NCBI RefSeq assembly: GCF_024362695.1
Contig: NC_065414.1
Span: forward strand, 8,263,501 to 8,327,500
DNA: 64,000 nucleotides
Direction of reading: 5' to 3'
Source of the DNA: Pectinophora gossypiella
Taxonomy: Eukaryota; Arthropoda; Insecta; Lepidoptera; Gelechiidae
Part shown: in pieces, positions 1 to 11,351 of the stretch
How the letters are laid out: the number at the start of each line of letters is the position of its first letter
Numbering within the stretch: position 1 is the stretch's first letter
Position numbers and translations under genes: made by a program
Notes under the pieces: generated by a model
Told to the model about the DNA's origin: nothing
The model's database searches: none
The model's input: only the letters and a program-made list of their open reading frames with translations

Positions 1-420
1 TTTGGGAATTGACTTTGAACGTTTATTTTAATGTATTAATTTCCTTATAAAACAGAGATGCTTTTCCATTAGTGGAATTTTTGTTTTCTTTGTTTTGTGT
101 TGATTATTCTCCTTTGGCGTCGAAGATAACGAGCACTCTTTCAAGGTAGAGCCTCATTTCCCTGGGGTTTCTTATTTTTAATTTTAGGTCTTGAATGCGC
201 TTAAGGATTATTACGAGTATAGCACTTCATCTTGGTCTTTCATGTTTTTTTTTTTTAATTTTTCATGCATATTTTCCAAATAAATAAGAACATGCGTTAA
301 ACGTTTGTAAAATAAAAATAAGAGACTGTTCCATATTTGAGAAGTATACAAACAGGATTATGTTCATTTATCTATGAAGGGATATAATTGTATCAAAGCA
401 AATAACTCTGGACATAATCC
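1..420. other. AT-rich flank, no feature
   Basis: Long A/T runs, including a T-tract near 245-256. No repeat shared with the rest of the window and no convincing coding frame. Confidence 0.5.
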
Positions 421-788
421 GAAAGTAAGTGGCTGAATAATGCGGAGCCCATAGATGTTATGCATTTCGATGTAGAAAATTATTTTGCTCCAACAAAAGG
501 GCTAATGGCAGATTCTACTTATCCCGCATTTGGGACGTGAGATTGACATTCCAGTGGAGCATGCGGGGATTAAGTATACAGACGTGACTCCTTACATTTT
601 CTACAAAAATGCCGAAGGAAATTGTTATTATCCTCCATTTTCAGCATTACTCCAAAGCTCTAAGCTATTTTGGTCTCATTTGCGGTTTTAAAATCATTGC
701 TATTGGATTAGTGGCCTCCATTCCAGTTTCGATTGCGTTTTTATTGCTTTCGTCTGGATATTTTAGCTCGAATAAGCGGGAATACTAA
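421..788 (+). other. coding-like block in three phases, possible decayed gene
   Basis: Three overlapping frames read like protein. Phase 1 is open from 421 to a TGA at 538. Phase 2 is open from 506 to a TAA at 689 and contains PVEHAGIKYTDVTPYIFYKN. Phase 3 runs from an ATG at 609 to a TAA at 786 and ends with a hydrophobic stretch (IIAIGLVASIPVSIAFLLL) followed by a short polar tail. If real, this is a frameshifted remnant of a membrane protein with a C-terminal anchor. I do not recognise the family. Open frames of about 60 codons are common by chance in this window, so the call is weak. Confidence 0.15.
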
Positions 789-1666
789 AGACGCTCGTCT
801 TAACACTCCAAAAGTTATTGAGTTGAAAATTGAAATTTCTGGTGCAAGACATTAAAGTATAAATGTTATTGTATGGAATGCATATTTCCACCAACAAATG
901 CCGTGAGATAAATTCACAATAAGTCACTTTTACTAATAAAGAACGCTGCATGTCTGACAAATATTCTGTTATAAGAATATTAACGATATACAAATTTATC
1001 AACGAAAAACAATTTGACAATAGCATCAACTTTTTTTTTTCTTTTGGCATAACAATTTTCTCTGTGTATATTTCAGTATGGCGCCATGAATAAGTGGACT
1101 TTAACATCCATCATTTGGTGATAAAAGTGCTTTGAATGGTGTTGTATCATCGTTGCTTGTATAACGGCTACAGAATGCCGTTCGAAGCAAATGTTGATAG
1201 TTTTACTATCTTAACGTCCTGTCAAAAAAAAAACCTTTGGCTTTCCATACAGAGGCACTAGCATTCTATTTCAATTATAAATCATTTAACGTACGGTCCC
1301 GAGCGGTTTATTTATTTTTGAACGTCAATATTGTTTCCGTCGGTATTTGATTTAGGGATAAACGGTTTGAAACGTGACGAATTCAAACATAAAACTTGGA
1401 ACGAGTAGGACGAGCAAATTTAATCCTCTTAATATCAAGCAGATCGTATATAAATAGATTGTTTTGAACTCGTTTCAGTTGATTTCTGAAAACTTTTTGT
1501 ATGACACTACTGCCTGAAAGCTGTTAATTTATTATAATATAGTATTTCGTCTGCACCTCGGGCGTGTTATTGGTGGAGAATTAAATGGTTACGCTCTGGT
1601 TTTTCTGTCAACACTTTATTTGTCCCACGGAACGAAAGGTTGTGATCAGATTCAATACCAAACTAT
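789..1666. other. AT-rich single-copy stretch
   Basis: No shared repeat. The minus-strand open frame at 763-1107 has no recognisable composition and overlaps the coding-like block on the other strand. Confidence 0.45.
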
Positions 1667-1675
1667 CTTACTCAT

Positions 1676-2002
1676 CTTCTTTTTATCGTGTGGATTTTGA
1701 GGTGGAATACCAGCCTCATCAACCCTGGTGTCAAGGTTATCATTGAGCCGCCAAAGGCCCCTGACATGACTCTGACCATATAATTACAACAGTAAATAGT
1801 AACCGGGACCAACGGCTTAACGTGCCTTCCGAAGCACGGATCATCTTACTTTCGGATAATAGGTAAACAGCCTGTAATGTCCTAACTAAACTAGGGATCA
1901 CAAAGTGATTTTTGTGATATCACCCCACAGGGATTAGAACCCGGGGCCTCTGGATCGTAAGTCTAACGTTCAACCACTGGACCACAGAGGCCGTTACCGT
2001 TA
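1676..2002 (-). mobile_element. SINE-A, near full length
   Basis: tRNA-derived SINE on the minus strand. Its head, near 1920-1993, carries an A-box-like GGTCCAGTGGTTGAACG and a B-box-like GGGTTCTAATCC, the two internal RNA polymerase III promoter elements. The body holds the shared core GGGACCAACGGCTTAACGTG near 1804. The 3' end is CACACGATAAAAAGAAGATG. The copy is flanked by a 9-bp TSD, CTTACTCAT, at 1667-1675 and 2003-2011. It cannot encode its own transposition machinery and would depend on a LINE. Confidence 0.85.
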
Positions 2003-2011
2003 CTTACTCAT

Positions 2012-2440
2012 GATCTTATTGTTTACACTATTACGCACACATTGAAAAATTCAAATGAAATATTACAAGGGAATCTTTCAAAGATGGTCCATAAATCAAA
2101 CGAAAATACAGTAAGAATGTATTTTATCCATCCTACAAGAAATCGTGGAGACAATTTCGGTACGTATAAAAAGAAAAAAGTTTTAATTAATAATTACCTT
2201 TACATGAATTCGTAAACAGCGAGCAAACGCCAGTAATGAATAATAGTTGAACCGCGAGGACAGTGACATAATTATTGTACTAGATAACCAAACCATTATG
2301 TCCACTTGACTGCTACGAAATTAAACTGCCACTCCAAATTAAATAGTGATTTCGGAAATAAGATAAACAAGATAGATCGTGATTTATATTCTTGGATATA
2401 CATTATTCTATTATTATCGCCATTCTATTCATCTTAGAAA
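2012..2440. other. AT-rich, no feature
   Basis: A few short inverted A/T motifs only. No copy of the interspersed families was found here. Confidence 0.4.
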
Positions 2441-2460
2441 CTCTCTCTCTCTCTCTCTCT
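2441..2460. repeat. (CT)10 microsatellite
   Basis: Ten uninterrupted CT units, immediately before a GC-richer block. Confidence 0.95.
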
Positions 2461-2465
2461 TTATT

Positions 2466-2870
2466 TAAGAGCTGCGCTCTTGTCGGTGGAGTAATCGCCA
2501 TTACTTCGTAGACAGGGCGTATAGAACGGTGGTTGCCCCAATCGCCTTCCGTTCCACAGCACAGCTAGACCCCTACCAGAATCCATTTCCTCGGCCTCCA
2601 AACAGTATTGATACCGCTGCTGCCCGGCATCAGGGGTGCGCTTTTGAAGTAGCGGCGCCTACTCCTTATGTCACAAGATCGTCATAGAACCTAAGTAGCA
2701 TTTTATAGGTTAGCCCGTCCCAGTGAGCTACCCACTACGTTCTGCTAATCCTGTCGCTGTTTGCTCGGGGACTGCTTATTTTTATATTCGCAGCTAACCA
2801 TCATATCTGATGGCCGTTCCACTATCCGCCACCTGTGGACCCCGTAGATGGCCTGTACTACATCTTAGAA
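2466..2870. repeat. GC-rich block, probable TE fragment
   Basis: About 400 bp much richer in G+C than its flanks, including GGTGGAGTAATCGCCATTAC, CCTCGGCCTCC and GGACTGCTTATTTTTATATT. It is single copy in this window. Abrupt edges next to a microsatellite and an unusual base composition suggest part of an interspersed element, possibly a LINE untranslated region. No open frame longer than about 50 codons, TIR or TSD was seen. Confidence 0.35.
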
Positions 2871-3261
2871 ACACTACACTTTAATTCGTTGTATAGAATT
2901 GATTTATGTCTGAGAAATGACCTTAAGTGAATCTAGGGCGTGGCGGAAATCCTGTAACAAAAGCCTCTGGAATGTTAATCGCCCACACATTGAAACTATT
3001 GCTAAGCCAGCTAAGACAATGGCTGGCCGTTTATCAATTAGGGTCACATTTTATAAGCATAAAGGGTAACTGTGATCGTGCCTGAACATTAAATGAGCAG
3101 TTTTACGGTCGGTTACTGTATGGTGGATTCAGACTTAACACTAATTAGTCCACATACGACTCACTTATGGGCACAATGTGGGGTACGGAGCATATAACCA
3201 CTGTTCGACTGCGGGTTGGCAGAATGTTAATAAGGAAAAGCTCGAAACGGAGTTTCTAAAC
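2871..3261. other. unassigned stretch
   Basis: Mixed composition. Contains the short inverted pair AAGCCAGCTAAGACAATGGCTGG near 3004. No shared family was found. Confidence 0.35.
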
Positions 3262-3484
3262 GGTCAGTGACCGTCAGAATCGCCGGTCACTCGTATTTTT
3301 CGGTGTATTTTTACCCGACTTCGGCGAAGCAAAAAGGAGGGTTATAAGTTGAAATGCTGCTCCATAATTGCTGCCTACCTAGTGCCGTCTAGTGCATATC
3401 ACTAGGCTTGCTTCCAACGTATTTTAGAAATAAAATAACATTTAAAGGTGACCGGCGATTGTGAAGTCAGAATCGCCGGTCACT
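3262..3484. repeat. GTGACCGGCGATT hairpin modules around a G fragment
   Basis: The 19-mer GTCAGAATCGCCGGTCACT occurs exactly at 3273-3291 and 3466-3484. The second copy forms a perfect 13-bp stem with GTGACCGGCGATT at 3448-3460. The first has only a GTGACC half-arm in front of it. Between them, 3296-3345 carries family G (TTTTTACCCGACTTCGGCGAAGCAAAAAGG, written here in two halves: TTTTTACCCGACTTC and GGCGAAGCAAAAAGG). The outer pieces may be the ends of one small element. Confidence 0.5.
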
Positions 3485-3678
3485 ATTTGCCTAACAACTA
3501 ACAACTTTGGGACAACATTTTATCGTATTCAGTGGTGTCAATAAGCAAGTTCTATAATGCAGAGCCGATCTAGTTTGTATAATTTGTATGCATGAATAAC
3601 TAACAATTACGCAATTATTTTAATTAACAATCAGAATAATACTCCTCGGTGGATTATAATTGGTCTACAATTAATTAT

Positions 3679-3883
3679 CAGTACTATTCAGAGGCAGAGG
3701 ACAGGAGTCCTAGTATGGCTTTGTAATAGACTACTCTGGGCGCCATCCCACTCGCGTCAGACAGAGTACTGCGGGGCGGAAGGCAAGAGGGAAACCACTG
3801 CCCTATTTTTCCCTAAAAAAGTAGCATGGAGAGTATTTGGAAAATGCTACACCGACAAGAGCGTGGCTCTTAAATTGATGATG
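3679..3883 (+). mobile_element. family R LINE 3' end, copy 1
   Basis: A 205-bp 5'-truncated retroposon. Diagnostic words are CAGTACTATTCAGAGGC, TGCGGGGCGGAAGGCAAGAG and AAACCACTGCCCTATTTTT. It ends with GCGTGGCTCTTAAATTGATG and ATGATG repeats. It is flanked by a perfect 12-bp TSD, ACAATTAATTAT, at 3667-3678 and 3884-3895. The tail and truncation fit an RTE-type non-LTR retrotransposon (inference). No coding sequence is retained. Confidence 0.85.
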
Positions 3884-3895
3884 ACAATTAATTAT

Positions 3896-4299
3896 AATCT
3901 AACAAAAAGTTTCAATAATCAATTGATACAGGCATACGTTGGGTACATTTTTAGTCTGTGGTTTTATAAAGAAAATAGTAAATTCTCTGTTGTTATTTTT
4001 CCGGGTGGCAGTTGCAAACGTTGGTAAATTAATAATAATGAAGTTACCATAAAATGTTTTTCGTATTTAATTCAGCATCTCCTCTTGCGTATACCAGTCA
4101 CATTGGTTAATTATGGCTACGTTTTAAATTTAATATGACCTAAACGTGGTCGTTGTCTCTTACCACTAAGTATTAAACAATAATTTCGATGTCACCGGGC
4201 GCAGTCACACATGCTATTGATGCGATGACCCGAATCTGTCACGCGTACCGCGTACAGGGTGTGTGGCCGGAGCCTGAACCAACCGCTGTCTAAACACAT
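3896..4299. other. unassigned stretch
   Basis: AT-rich to about 4190, then a short GC-rich tract (4235-4290) just before MITE Q. No copy elsewhere in the window. Confidence 0.4.
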
Positions 4300-4459
4300 C
4301 TGGGGGGTTAAAAAGGTCATATCGATGCAATTCATCTAAAAAATCAATATTGCTATTTGACATTTTGTTTGCATTGTGTACTTTTATATGCACAAATGTC
4401 AAATTGCAATATTGCTTATTTACATGAATTGCTTCGACGTGGCCTTTTTAAACCACCTG
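4300..4459. mobile_element. MITE Q, copy 1
   Basis: Fold-back element with imperfect TIRs. The left arm is GGGGGGTTAAAAAGGTCATA, TCGATGCAATTCAT and the right arm is its complement. A second inner palindrome is built on CAATATTGCTATTTGACA. It matches the copy at 26173-26310 over both arms and the inner stem. No ORF. The superfamily is unknown because the TSD is unclear. Confidence 0.7.
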
Positions 4460-7400
4460 CTTTCCCCGCCTCCGAGGCATATTATTGCAATGTTGATAAC
4501 TTTTCCAAATTGGAATATTTAGTAATAAAGGAATAAAAAGTGGTCGCCGTGGCCGAAAACCGTCGGAGAGATTCTCATCAATAAAGGAATAATGTAAGTA
4601 TGTTCCGGTCAAAGATAATTATTTCTTATTCCAGAGCCAAAGTCTAAGATTGAGCCCTCAGTATTCCAAGTTTTGTCCGGTCAAGTAGTGAATAAAAAAA
4701 AAAAGAAAAAAGAAAGCATAAACGTTTTATCGTCACGTTATTTTTTTTAACAAATGGTTGTTTTAGAATTAAAATGCGATATAGAGAGAATCCTATTGTT
4801 TTTGCGTTGATACAAGCAAAATAATGCAAAGAAAAAATAATTTTGAGTCGAGTCCAAACTGAAAGACTTAAACAAGATTCGTTTACAAGAACCAGCTTAA
4901 GAATTGAAGAAGTTCTTGTGTTCCATTTTCTTAAAAGTGTTCGGTTTACGGAATTCTTTCGAAAATATCTATGTAAAACATCTTATCTCATTTTTAAGAC
5001 ACCGACTAACAAACATAAAGTTAATGGATTATTTTAATTTTATCCAAATGTCTTTCAAGAAATAATAAGTAAATGAATTAAAAAATAATAGATGAATGGC
5101 AAGTACCGTCTTTCTTCTTTTATATTAGAGTCGCAAGAAATACCGTTTTTATTTTAGCACAAAACGGATTCGTGTTTTATCTCTAGTATCAGCGGCATAG
5201 CGTCAACATTCTCCAAGACAATGATAAAATGGCAGAAAATAAAGGTCTTAAAACGAAATGTGCGGGGGCGTAAGTGGTGTGCCCATGAATGAATGTTTAA
5301 ATTTAAATAAAGAAAATCATACAATCTTTTGTATAAAATTGTCACAAGTCAACAGCAAAAAAATAAGCATCTTGCTGTTAACAAGAAGCATTTTGCACTT
5401 ACTACAAAAAAGGAACTGTTCTGCTTAATCAAAAAATAAAAAGGACGCAATTTAATAAAAAATACTTATATACTTGCTGGAAACCTAAAGAAGACTTTAT
5501 TTATTCGCAGTATCTGTACGAAACAAAACTTACCAACCTAGAGACGTCTCGAATGAAACGCTTTGACCCAGTTGTAACCAAAGCGAGACCAGAATTGTTA
5601 AGAAGCATCAAATCGATTTGACAAAGTCCAATTACAATTGAGCGTCGCAGGAAGATAACATAGTAAACCAAAATCGACTTAATTTAGACAATGCAAAACC
5701 TACAGATTTTATTAAGATTTCAATATTACGGAGATAAAATAATGTAAAAACAACTTATAATAAATAATTAATTCTCTAAGAAAACGTACAAAACATAAAG
5801 TTTGATGTAGGTACCAAACAGTAATAACAATTCTGCTGAACGACAACGATGGTGCATTTGCGCTAAGTAGTTACATCCTCCTTCTGTCGTACATTTAGCC
5901 AAATTCAACGACATTTAAAATTGGAACCGAAGACTGTTCGATCCAATCACTCAGAACCACGTAAGTACCTACGAAGGGCAAGGGCGGGAACTTCGCATCA
6001 AATCGATGTTATAACGAAACCCTTTGAGCATTTCAAGTAGGAATTATACGAACACGTAGCAACTTTCAGCGCGGGATCTCGTGCAAATTTAACTTCGGAA
6101 AACTTAGATCAGATACCTGATAAAGAGGGTGGAATTGATCACTTCGAATTAGCATAATTTATGATGAATGTTGATTATTTGTTACCTCTTGTAACTTAGT
6201 TATAACTTATGAAATCAGAAGTCTCAGTCGGAACGAATATTACCTATACACATTGTATACAGTTTCCTACCTACAGTTTCCAAGATTGGATCGAGTCATG
6301 GCAACGTCAAGAATATATTACATATTGTTACTCCTTTTCCGTTTTCACTTTGTTGATAACGGAGAAGGTAGACTTTGGAGATATCTTTGATGATCTGTCT
6401 ATCGAAAACATATATTACGATCAACTTACGCATGCTATCTGTATCGAGCTATACATCACATCAAAAAACCAAAATAATGTGGTATAATTTTTTGTGCTGA
6501 AGAAGAAGGTGTTATGGCTGAGAGGAAGAAATAACAAGAAATTGTAATACCAATACATCTTTTAAATGAATGTAGGTATACAATATAAATTATTTAATAA
6601 CTGGAGCAACACATTTCATACCAGCGACCTACTTAAAGCCACAAAACATTATACGAGTAATTATCATTAATCTTCTTATTAAATAAAATATTCGGACCGT
6701 AAACTGTAACGTGCTCGAATAAAGTCAAAGTCACTATCTACACAGAAATATGAACCTAATCACTTATATTTGTCTTTTAAAAGACGTTCCATCACCAAAG
6801 AAGTTTCAAGAGGAAAAACAAAAAAACTATAAGGCAAAGGGGCCTTGGAACAAATAAAGTGCAGTGAAAATTGTTTTCGTCTGTCGCCATGTCGTAGATC
6901 CCCCAAGGGACAGATACAGTGACATAAGGAAGTGTCAGCGTATATGTAAACTTACGCATGCGTGAAAAGTTGTATTGTGCTATCGAATAAAATAGTAATG
7001 TTTTATTCTACGAAATAAAAACCTTTTATAATATTTATTGGATATATAGCATCACTCCTGTATTCCCGAAGCGCTAGACTAGAGAGGTGTATGATATTAC
7101 ACCCATTTCTCGCCAGCTATGTTTAAATCCTATGTTGCGTAATAGGCGAGACTACTGCCATTTAGTCATTTAGTAGATATTTAGTTGAAAACCACCTTTG
7201 TTGACAAGTCCATACACTCAATTACAATTTGCCTTAATGTTTACTATCTATTTATTTCTTTGTTACTGTCTTGTATAAGTTGTTTTTATAGCGTGTTTTA
7301 ATTGTAAGTTATATATCGTTTCTTGTTTTGTTTTTTTATTTGTTATTGTGGTGTCCTTATAAAATATAATAGACGTTACTTTCTTTATTTCTTTGAAAAT

Positions 7401-7698
7401 AGGGAATTAATGTGTGTTTTCGTAAGCAGACAAAATATTAGTTTAAAAATATATTACAATGTTTTTACTAGGCATAATTATTATTATTATTAATCGAATT
7501 ACTAAACTATATAACCTACGCCAATTGGATTTCGGTGCATAAGCATTGCTGTGATCAAACTTCGCTAGATTTCTGGTGAATTTGAATAGCGTTTCAAGGA
7601 ACATTCTGCACCTTATTCCTCCTATTTAGCTACTTTCAATCAACGTCTTTTTTATATTCAGTCGTGGAAATACTGCGTTTTAAGTAAGTAACTTACAT
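4460..7698. other. long AT-rich stretch with a family D scrap
   Basis: Mostly unique AT-rich DNA. 4652-4693 (GAGCCCTCAG, then TTTTGTCCGGTCAAGTAGTG) is a fragment of family D. 7060-7200 (GCTAGACTAGAGAGGTGTAT, TCTCGCCAGCTATGTTTAAA) resembles a repeat I associate with moth genomes, but it is single copy here. 7476-7493 is (ATT)n. No gene signal was found. Confidence 0.4.
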
Positions 7699-7858
7699 AA
7701 AAACGCCCTGAGCCGTGGTTCGCGCCCAACTGGACGCCCTCAGCCCTGTGCAAGTTTGTTTTAACTTTTGTACCGGGTTTTTATTTGTCCGGTCAAGTAG
7801 TTAATGCCATTTGCAGAAAATCTACAACATGTCACGTTCAAAAAAAAAACAAACATAA
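7699..7858 (+). repeat. family D, copy 1
   Basis: Interspersed repeat with CGCCCTGAGCCGTGGTTCGC, GCCCAACTGGACGCCCTCAG, TTTTGTACCGGG, TTGTCCGGTCAAGTAGTTAA and TGCCATTTGCAGAAAATCTA in order, then an A-run. It matches 37201-37388 along its length and shares its last third with 31618-31680 and 40798-40858. Class unknown. The last third, read on the minus strand, gives a recurring FDVTYCRFAADGIN-like peptide. Confidence 0.7.
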
Positions 7859-8248
7859 AACGAAACAGAATACTTTTTCCATACTTCATAACAATCTGTT
7901 AAGTAAACAACAATGTTGCAATAGTTTTGGCTTTTCTTTTTGTTAAGATGTTAGGTGAACTTTACAACGGATGTATGTTCACTGTACAAACTTTTTAGAA
8001 CAGTTTTTTTTTTAACCGTACTGCTGCAAATAGTGCCAAGTACTTGGCCATTTTGCAGAAATGGTACACGTTATTGTAGTATGAAATTAAACGGCGTTTT
8101 CTGATCATGGTTTGTTTGACATAAAGCCGCAAATGGACTTTTTCTCGCCCTAGTAAAGACAATTTGCAGCCACTTTTGATACAAAGTCTGAAGATGGATA
8201 CCATGAAGTTTTTTTTATAGCAGTCACCCATGCTTAGGGAAACTCACA
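7859..8248. other. AT-rich, no feature
   Basis: A minus-strand 78-codon open frame lies here but has no recognisable motifs. Confidence 0.4.
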
Positions 8249-8258
8249 AAGTGAAAAT

Positions 8259-8545
8259 CATCATCATCATCAGCCCATTAACGTCCCCACTGCTGGGGCA
8301 CGGGCCTTCCCTATGGATGGATAGGGAAATCGGGCCTTAAACCATCACGCGGGCCCAGTGCGGATTGATGGTTATTAACGACTGCTAATGCAGCCGGGAC
8401 CAACGGCTTAACGTGCCTTTCAAAGCTCGAGATGAAAACTTTTTTTGTGGTCACCCATCCTGTGACTGGCCTTTGCGAAAGTGGCTTAACTTCAACAATC
8501 GTAGATCGAGCGCGTTTACCGCTGCGCCACCGAGCTCCTATATGT
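8259..8545 (-). mobile_element. SINE-B, copy 1 (tRNA/5S-headed)
   Basis: Minus-strand SINE. Its head (about 8450-8537) reads GGAGCTCGGTGGCGCAGCGG, a tRNA-like A box, then GAAGTTAAGCCACTTTCGC and AGGATGGGTGACCAC, which resemble the 5S rRNA internal promoter (box A region and box C). An A-rich bridge, the shared core GGGACCAACGGCTTAACGTG and a tail with CCAGCAGTGGGGACGTTAAT and (TGA)n follow. The TSD AAGTGAAAAT lies at 8249-8258 and 8546-8555. A minus-strand open frame across it (8311-8559) is only SINE sequence. Confidence 0.85.
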
Positions 8546-8555
8546 AAGTGAAAAT

Positions 8556-9636
8556 ACATAGATCAAAAAAGTCTGACTCGGACGGACTTTGAAACCGCAG
8601 CCTTTGTCAAGTCGGGTCGAGTGCGTCACACCACCGGTTCCTCTTTATATGCAAGCAATTTTTTCGATCTATAAAATAAATAACAAAAGGTTTATTTCTC
8701 CACTTAAAACACAAAACAAAAACTTTCTTAGTACGCTAACATGGTGATACAATACACGCGTATTTTAAGGGAGCTGGTGCTTGTAAAAGGATTTCCCTTG
8801 TACTACAGGTCACCAGGCCCCAACCCTTGGTAATTATTTAATCAATTCTAATGCGTTACTAAGTTAAGTACTTACAAATATTTGAGAAATGTATATTATA
8901 TAATCCAAAATATATATTAAAAAATAGAAGTACTTAAAGGAAAAATTAAAAAACAAAAACTGTTTATTTATCCGAAACATTATAGTATTAAAATTAAAAT
9001 AAATCTAGAGTTGTAGATTTCAACTTATCGCGAGGATGACATTTGCAGTCACACTCGAAATATACCTAAGTTTAAATCAAAAATTTTAGTTAATAATTAA
9101 CAAAGCAAATAGCTTTAATATTAATAATAATTTCTCAAAGCTGACGTCAATGTGCCCCAATTTCCTAATGGCTCAGAATAACCTAAACAATGCAATGTAT
9201 CCTTGGTCTTACGAGCTTTAATGGCGGAAGGCAGTGTGAAATAATTATAATAAATTGTACTCATTACAAAGTTACCGGCAACTTGGGCGAAGCGTGAGCG
9301 AACTCATACATCAAGTAAGTACATGAAGTTATAAGTAAAAAGATTATGACTGATTGCTTCTCACTGGTCCTTGGTTTTCATACTCTACTTTGAATTTAAT
9401 GAAGTTTTCGGATCTTAGAATATTAGATAATGCGGTATTTGTGTCGCAGCAAAAAAGCAAATATTTTCTTTATAAATGAAAGAGCTAAACATTAACCAAC
9501 AATTTATTATTTTAACATAATTTGTATCTAATATTTAACAGACATTTTATTTTTTATGCATGTTTATTAAGAACTACGTTGAGTTTCTCTGAACTGAAAT
9601 GTAGAGTTTTTATTAAAGCACTTGTTTTATAAGTAA
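8556..9636. other. AT-rich, no feature
   Basis: Low-complexity A/T DNA. The phrase TGACGTCAATGTGCCCC near 9142 recurs in related form at 13190 (TGACGTCAATGTGTCCC), hinting at one more old repeat. Confidence 0.35.
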
Positions 9637-9735
9637 TTATTTATTTATTTATTTATTTATGGATCACTTACAGCTATGCACATTATAACATTTAGTTAGA
9701 ACATAATTAAACAAAGTAAAACAGTACTTATGTGT
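9637..9735 (-). repeat. retroposon 3' tail, (ATTT)n
   Basis: Five ATTT units followed by GGATCACTTACAGCTATGCA. Read on the minus strand this is a 3' untranslated end finishing in (AAAT)n. A similar tail is nested in MITE E at 23868-24010. It is probably the end of a 5'-truncated LINE. Confidence 0.5.
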
Positions 9736-10287
9736 AAGCCTATTACAAGTGAACACAACATTCACCATAAAAAGAATACAACATCTAGTCATGGGGCACA
9801 TATTATATTATTTCTATACTTAATAACTTAATCTCACCTGAAATAGAGAAAAAACATTCGAAGCAAATAATTTCACATTAAGAATCTATCTAGTTTTACA
9901 TAACCTCTTCTCGAAAATAAAACTGTTTTTGACATTTGATAAGTTAGACTCAAAAGGCAGAAGCACGATTGAAATTGGGAAAAATGTAATGCAATTTGTT
10001 CTTAAAAATCAATCCATACCATATGCAAAACCATTCAGTGGTTCTCGAGATTACATCGAGTATAAAAAGGTCAAACTTTTTTTACTATGTACTGATAAAA
10101 CTGTACCAACTGTATCATTTTTTTTTATTTTACTTCTTTTTCAACAGTGTTTACTAATACATGGTACGCGCTAAGCTAATCAAGCCGATAATCTAAGTAT
10201 TTAAACGTCCCAAAAGTTGTGTAATTTGTCGACCAATACTTTCATAGCCGACGAGATTTAAAAAAAACAAACGCATTAGAACTACTA
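9736..10287. other. AT-rich, no feature
   Basis: A plus-strand 81-codon open frame (9929-10174) is present without domain-like features. Confidence 0.35.
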
Positions 10288-10410
10288 GGCAAAGTCTCCT
10301 CTCAATCAATCGGAGAGGGTATCGAGGATACTCTGTCATGCTGCTCTATTGCGGATTGGTGCCCGTGTTTTGCGGCTAGTAGCCAGAACCAACAGTTTGA
10401 CGTGGTGTCA
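10288..10410 (+). repeat. family M fragment, copy 1
   Basis: CTCTCAATCAATCGGAGAGG, TGCTGCTCTATTGCGGATTG and a degraded version of the shared core (AGAACCAACAGTTTGACGTG). It aligns with 25376-25485 and, in its first part, with the complement of 29755-29819. Confidence 0.6.
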
Positions 10411-10428
10411 CAACAGTTGGAGTAGAAT

Positions 10429-10470
10429 AACTGATGTTAGGCAGCTAAGAACTGATATTAGGCAGCTAAA
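10429..10470. repeat. 21-bp tandem duplication
   Basis: AACTGATGTTAGGCAGCTAAG is followed directly by the same unit with two changes. It lies between the M and L fragments. Confidence 0.8.
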
Positions 10471-10511
10471 TTACTCAATTGTATATTAATACTTTATGTT
10501 TTTTTTTTTTT

Positions 10512-10698
10512 AAGAGAACGTCTAGGTTCCTGTGCCGAGGTTTTTTGCAGCTTCTTTTCCCCGGCTATATAGGTTGTGAGAAGCTGCATAAGTTTTAGGC
10601 GGATGAGACATTCGTTATGTAAAAATTGACGATTCAAGGTGTAACTATATTACCTACTGAATAAAGATATTTTTGAATTCGAATTTTGAGTTTGAGTA
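10512..10698 (+). mobile_element. family L LINE 3' end, copy 1
   Basis: AACGTCTAGGTTCCTGTGCC, GAGGTTTTTTGCAGCTTCTT, GGTTGTGAGAAGCTGCATAA, TAGGCGGATGAGACATTCGT and a terminal AATAAAGATATTTTTGAATT run ending in TTTGAATTTGA-like repeats. It matches 23548-23731 closely and 20614-20730 and 48806-48874 in part. The shared 3' ends and differing 5' ends indicate a non-LTR retrotransposon 3' untranslated region. Confidence 0.75.
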
Positions 10699-11351
10699 TA
10701 TCAATTACTTTCCATGAACAGGTGTTCCTATGACGTCAGTGTCTCATGACCTACAGTAAAATTTAACAGTGTGTCAGATTTAGGATCTAATTATACCTAC
10801 TTACAAATACATACGTAGGATAAAATACATAATAGTATCTAAAATTACTAGTCTAGTTTTCAATAACGGTAGTTATTAATTAATTACATATGTTTGTATT
10901 ACAGCACGAGTAGTGAAATCACATACATAAAATATAATTGTGTCAATTCGAAACAAAATTATACCATGCACTGTGTCTTTCTTTGTACATTTCCCTCGGG
11001 TGATACGTGGATTGTAGTTAACAAACGCACGCAACAAAATATACCATATCCAATACTCTATGTTAGTTTCGTCAAAATCAACAAATATTCGACGACTTTG
11101 CGTTCAATACTCGGCAAAAGTTCCTTAGCTGCGTAATGAACGAACTTCGGCAGTGAAAGGGTTAAAACCGACGGAGTCTGACTTTGTTATGAAGAAAATT
11201 GGTAATTCATTGCTTAGATTGAGCTTACTTTACGGGTATTTCGAGTATTGGAAAAAGTTTGCTGCCAATATAGGCGACACTTTCTTATTTATTTAGTTAT
11301 TACGATATTGATTTTCTTGGAAGCTTGTTCATAAGTAGGTACATTATACGC
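10699..11351. other. AT-rich, no feature
   Basis: Unique sequence. The plus-strand open frame at 10894-11136 carries no recognisable motif. Confidence 0.35.

Noticed and set aside
8311..8559. Minus-strand 82-codon ORF (and a similar 97-codon ORF at 22652-22945)
   Set aside because: Both translate SINE-B sequence and share a peptide only because the SINE copies are homologous.
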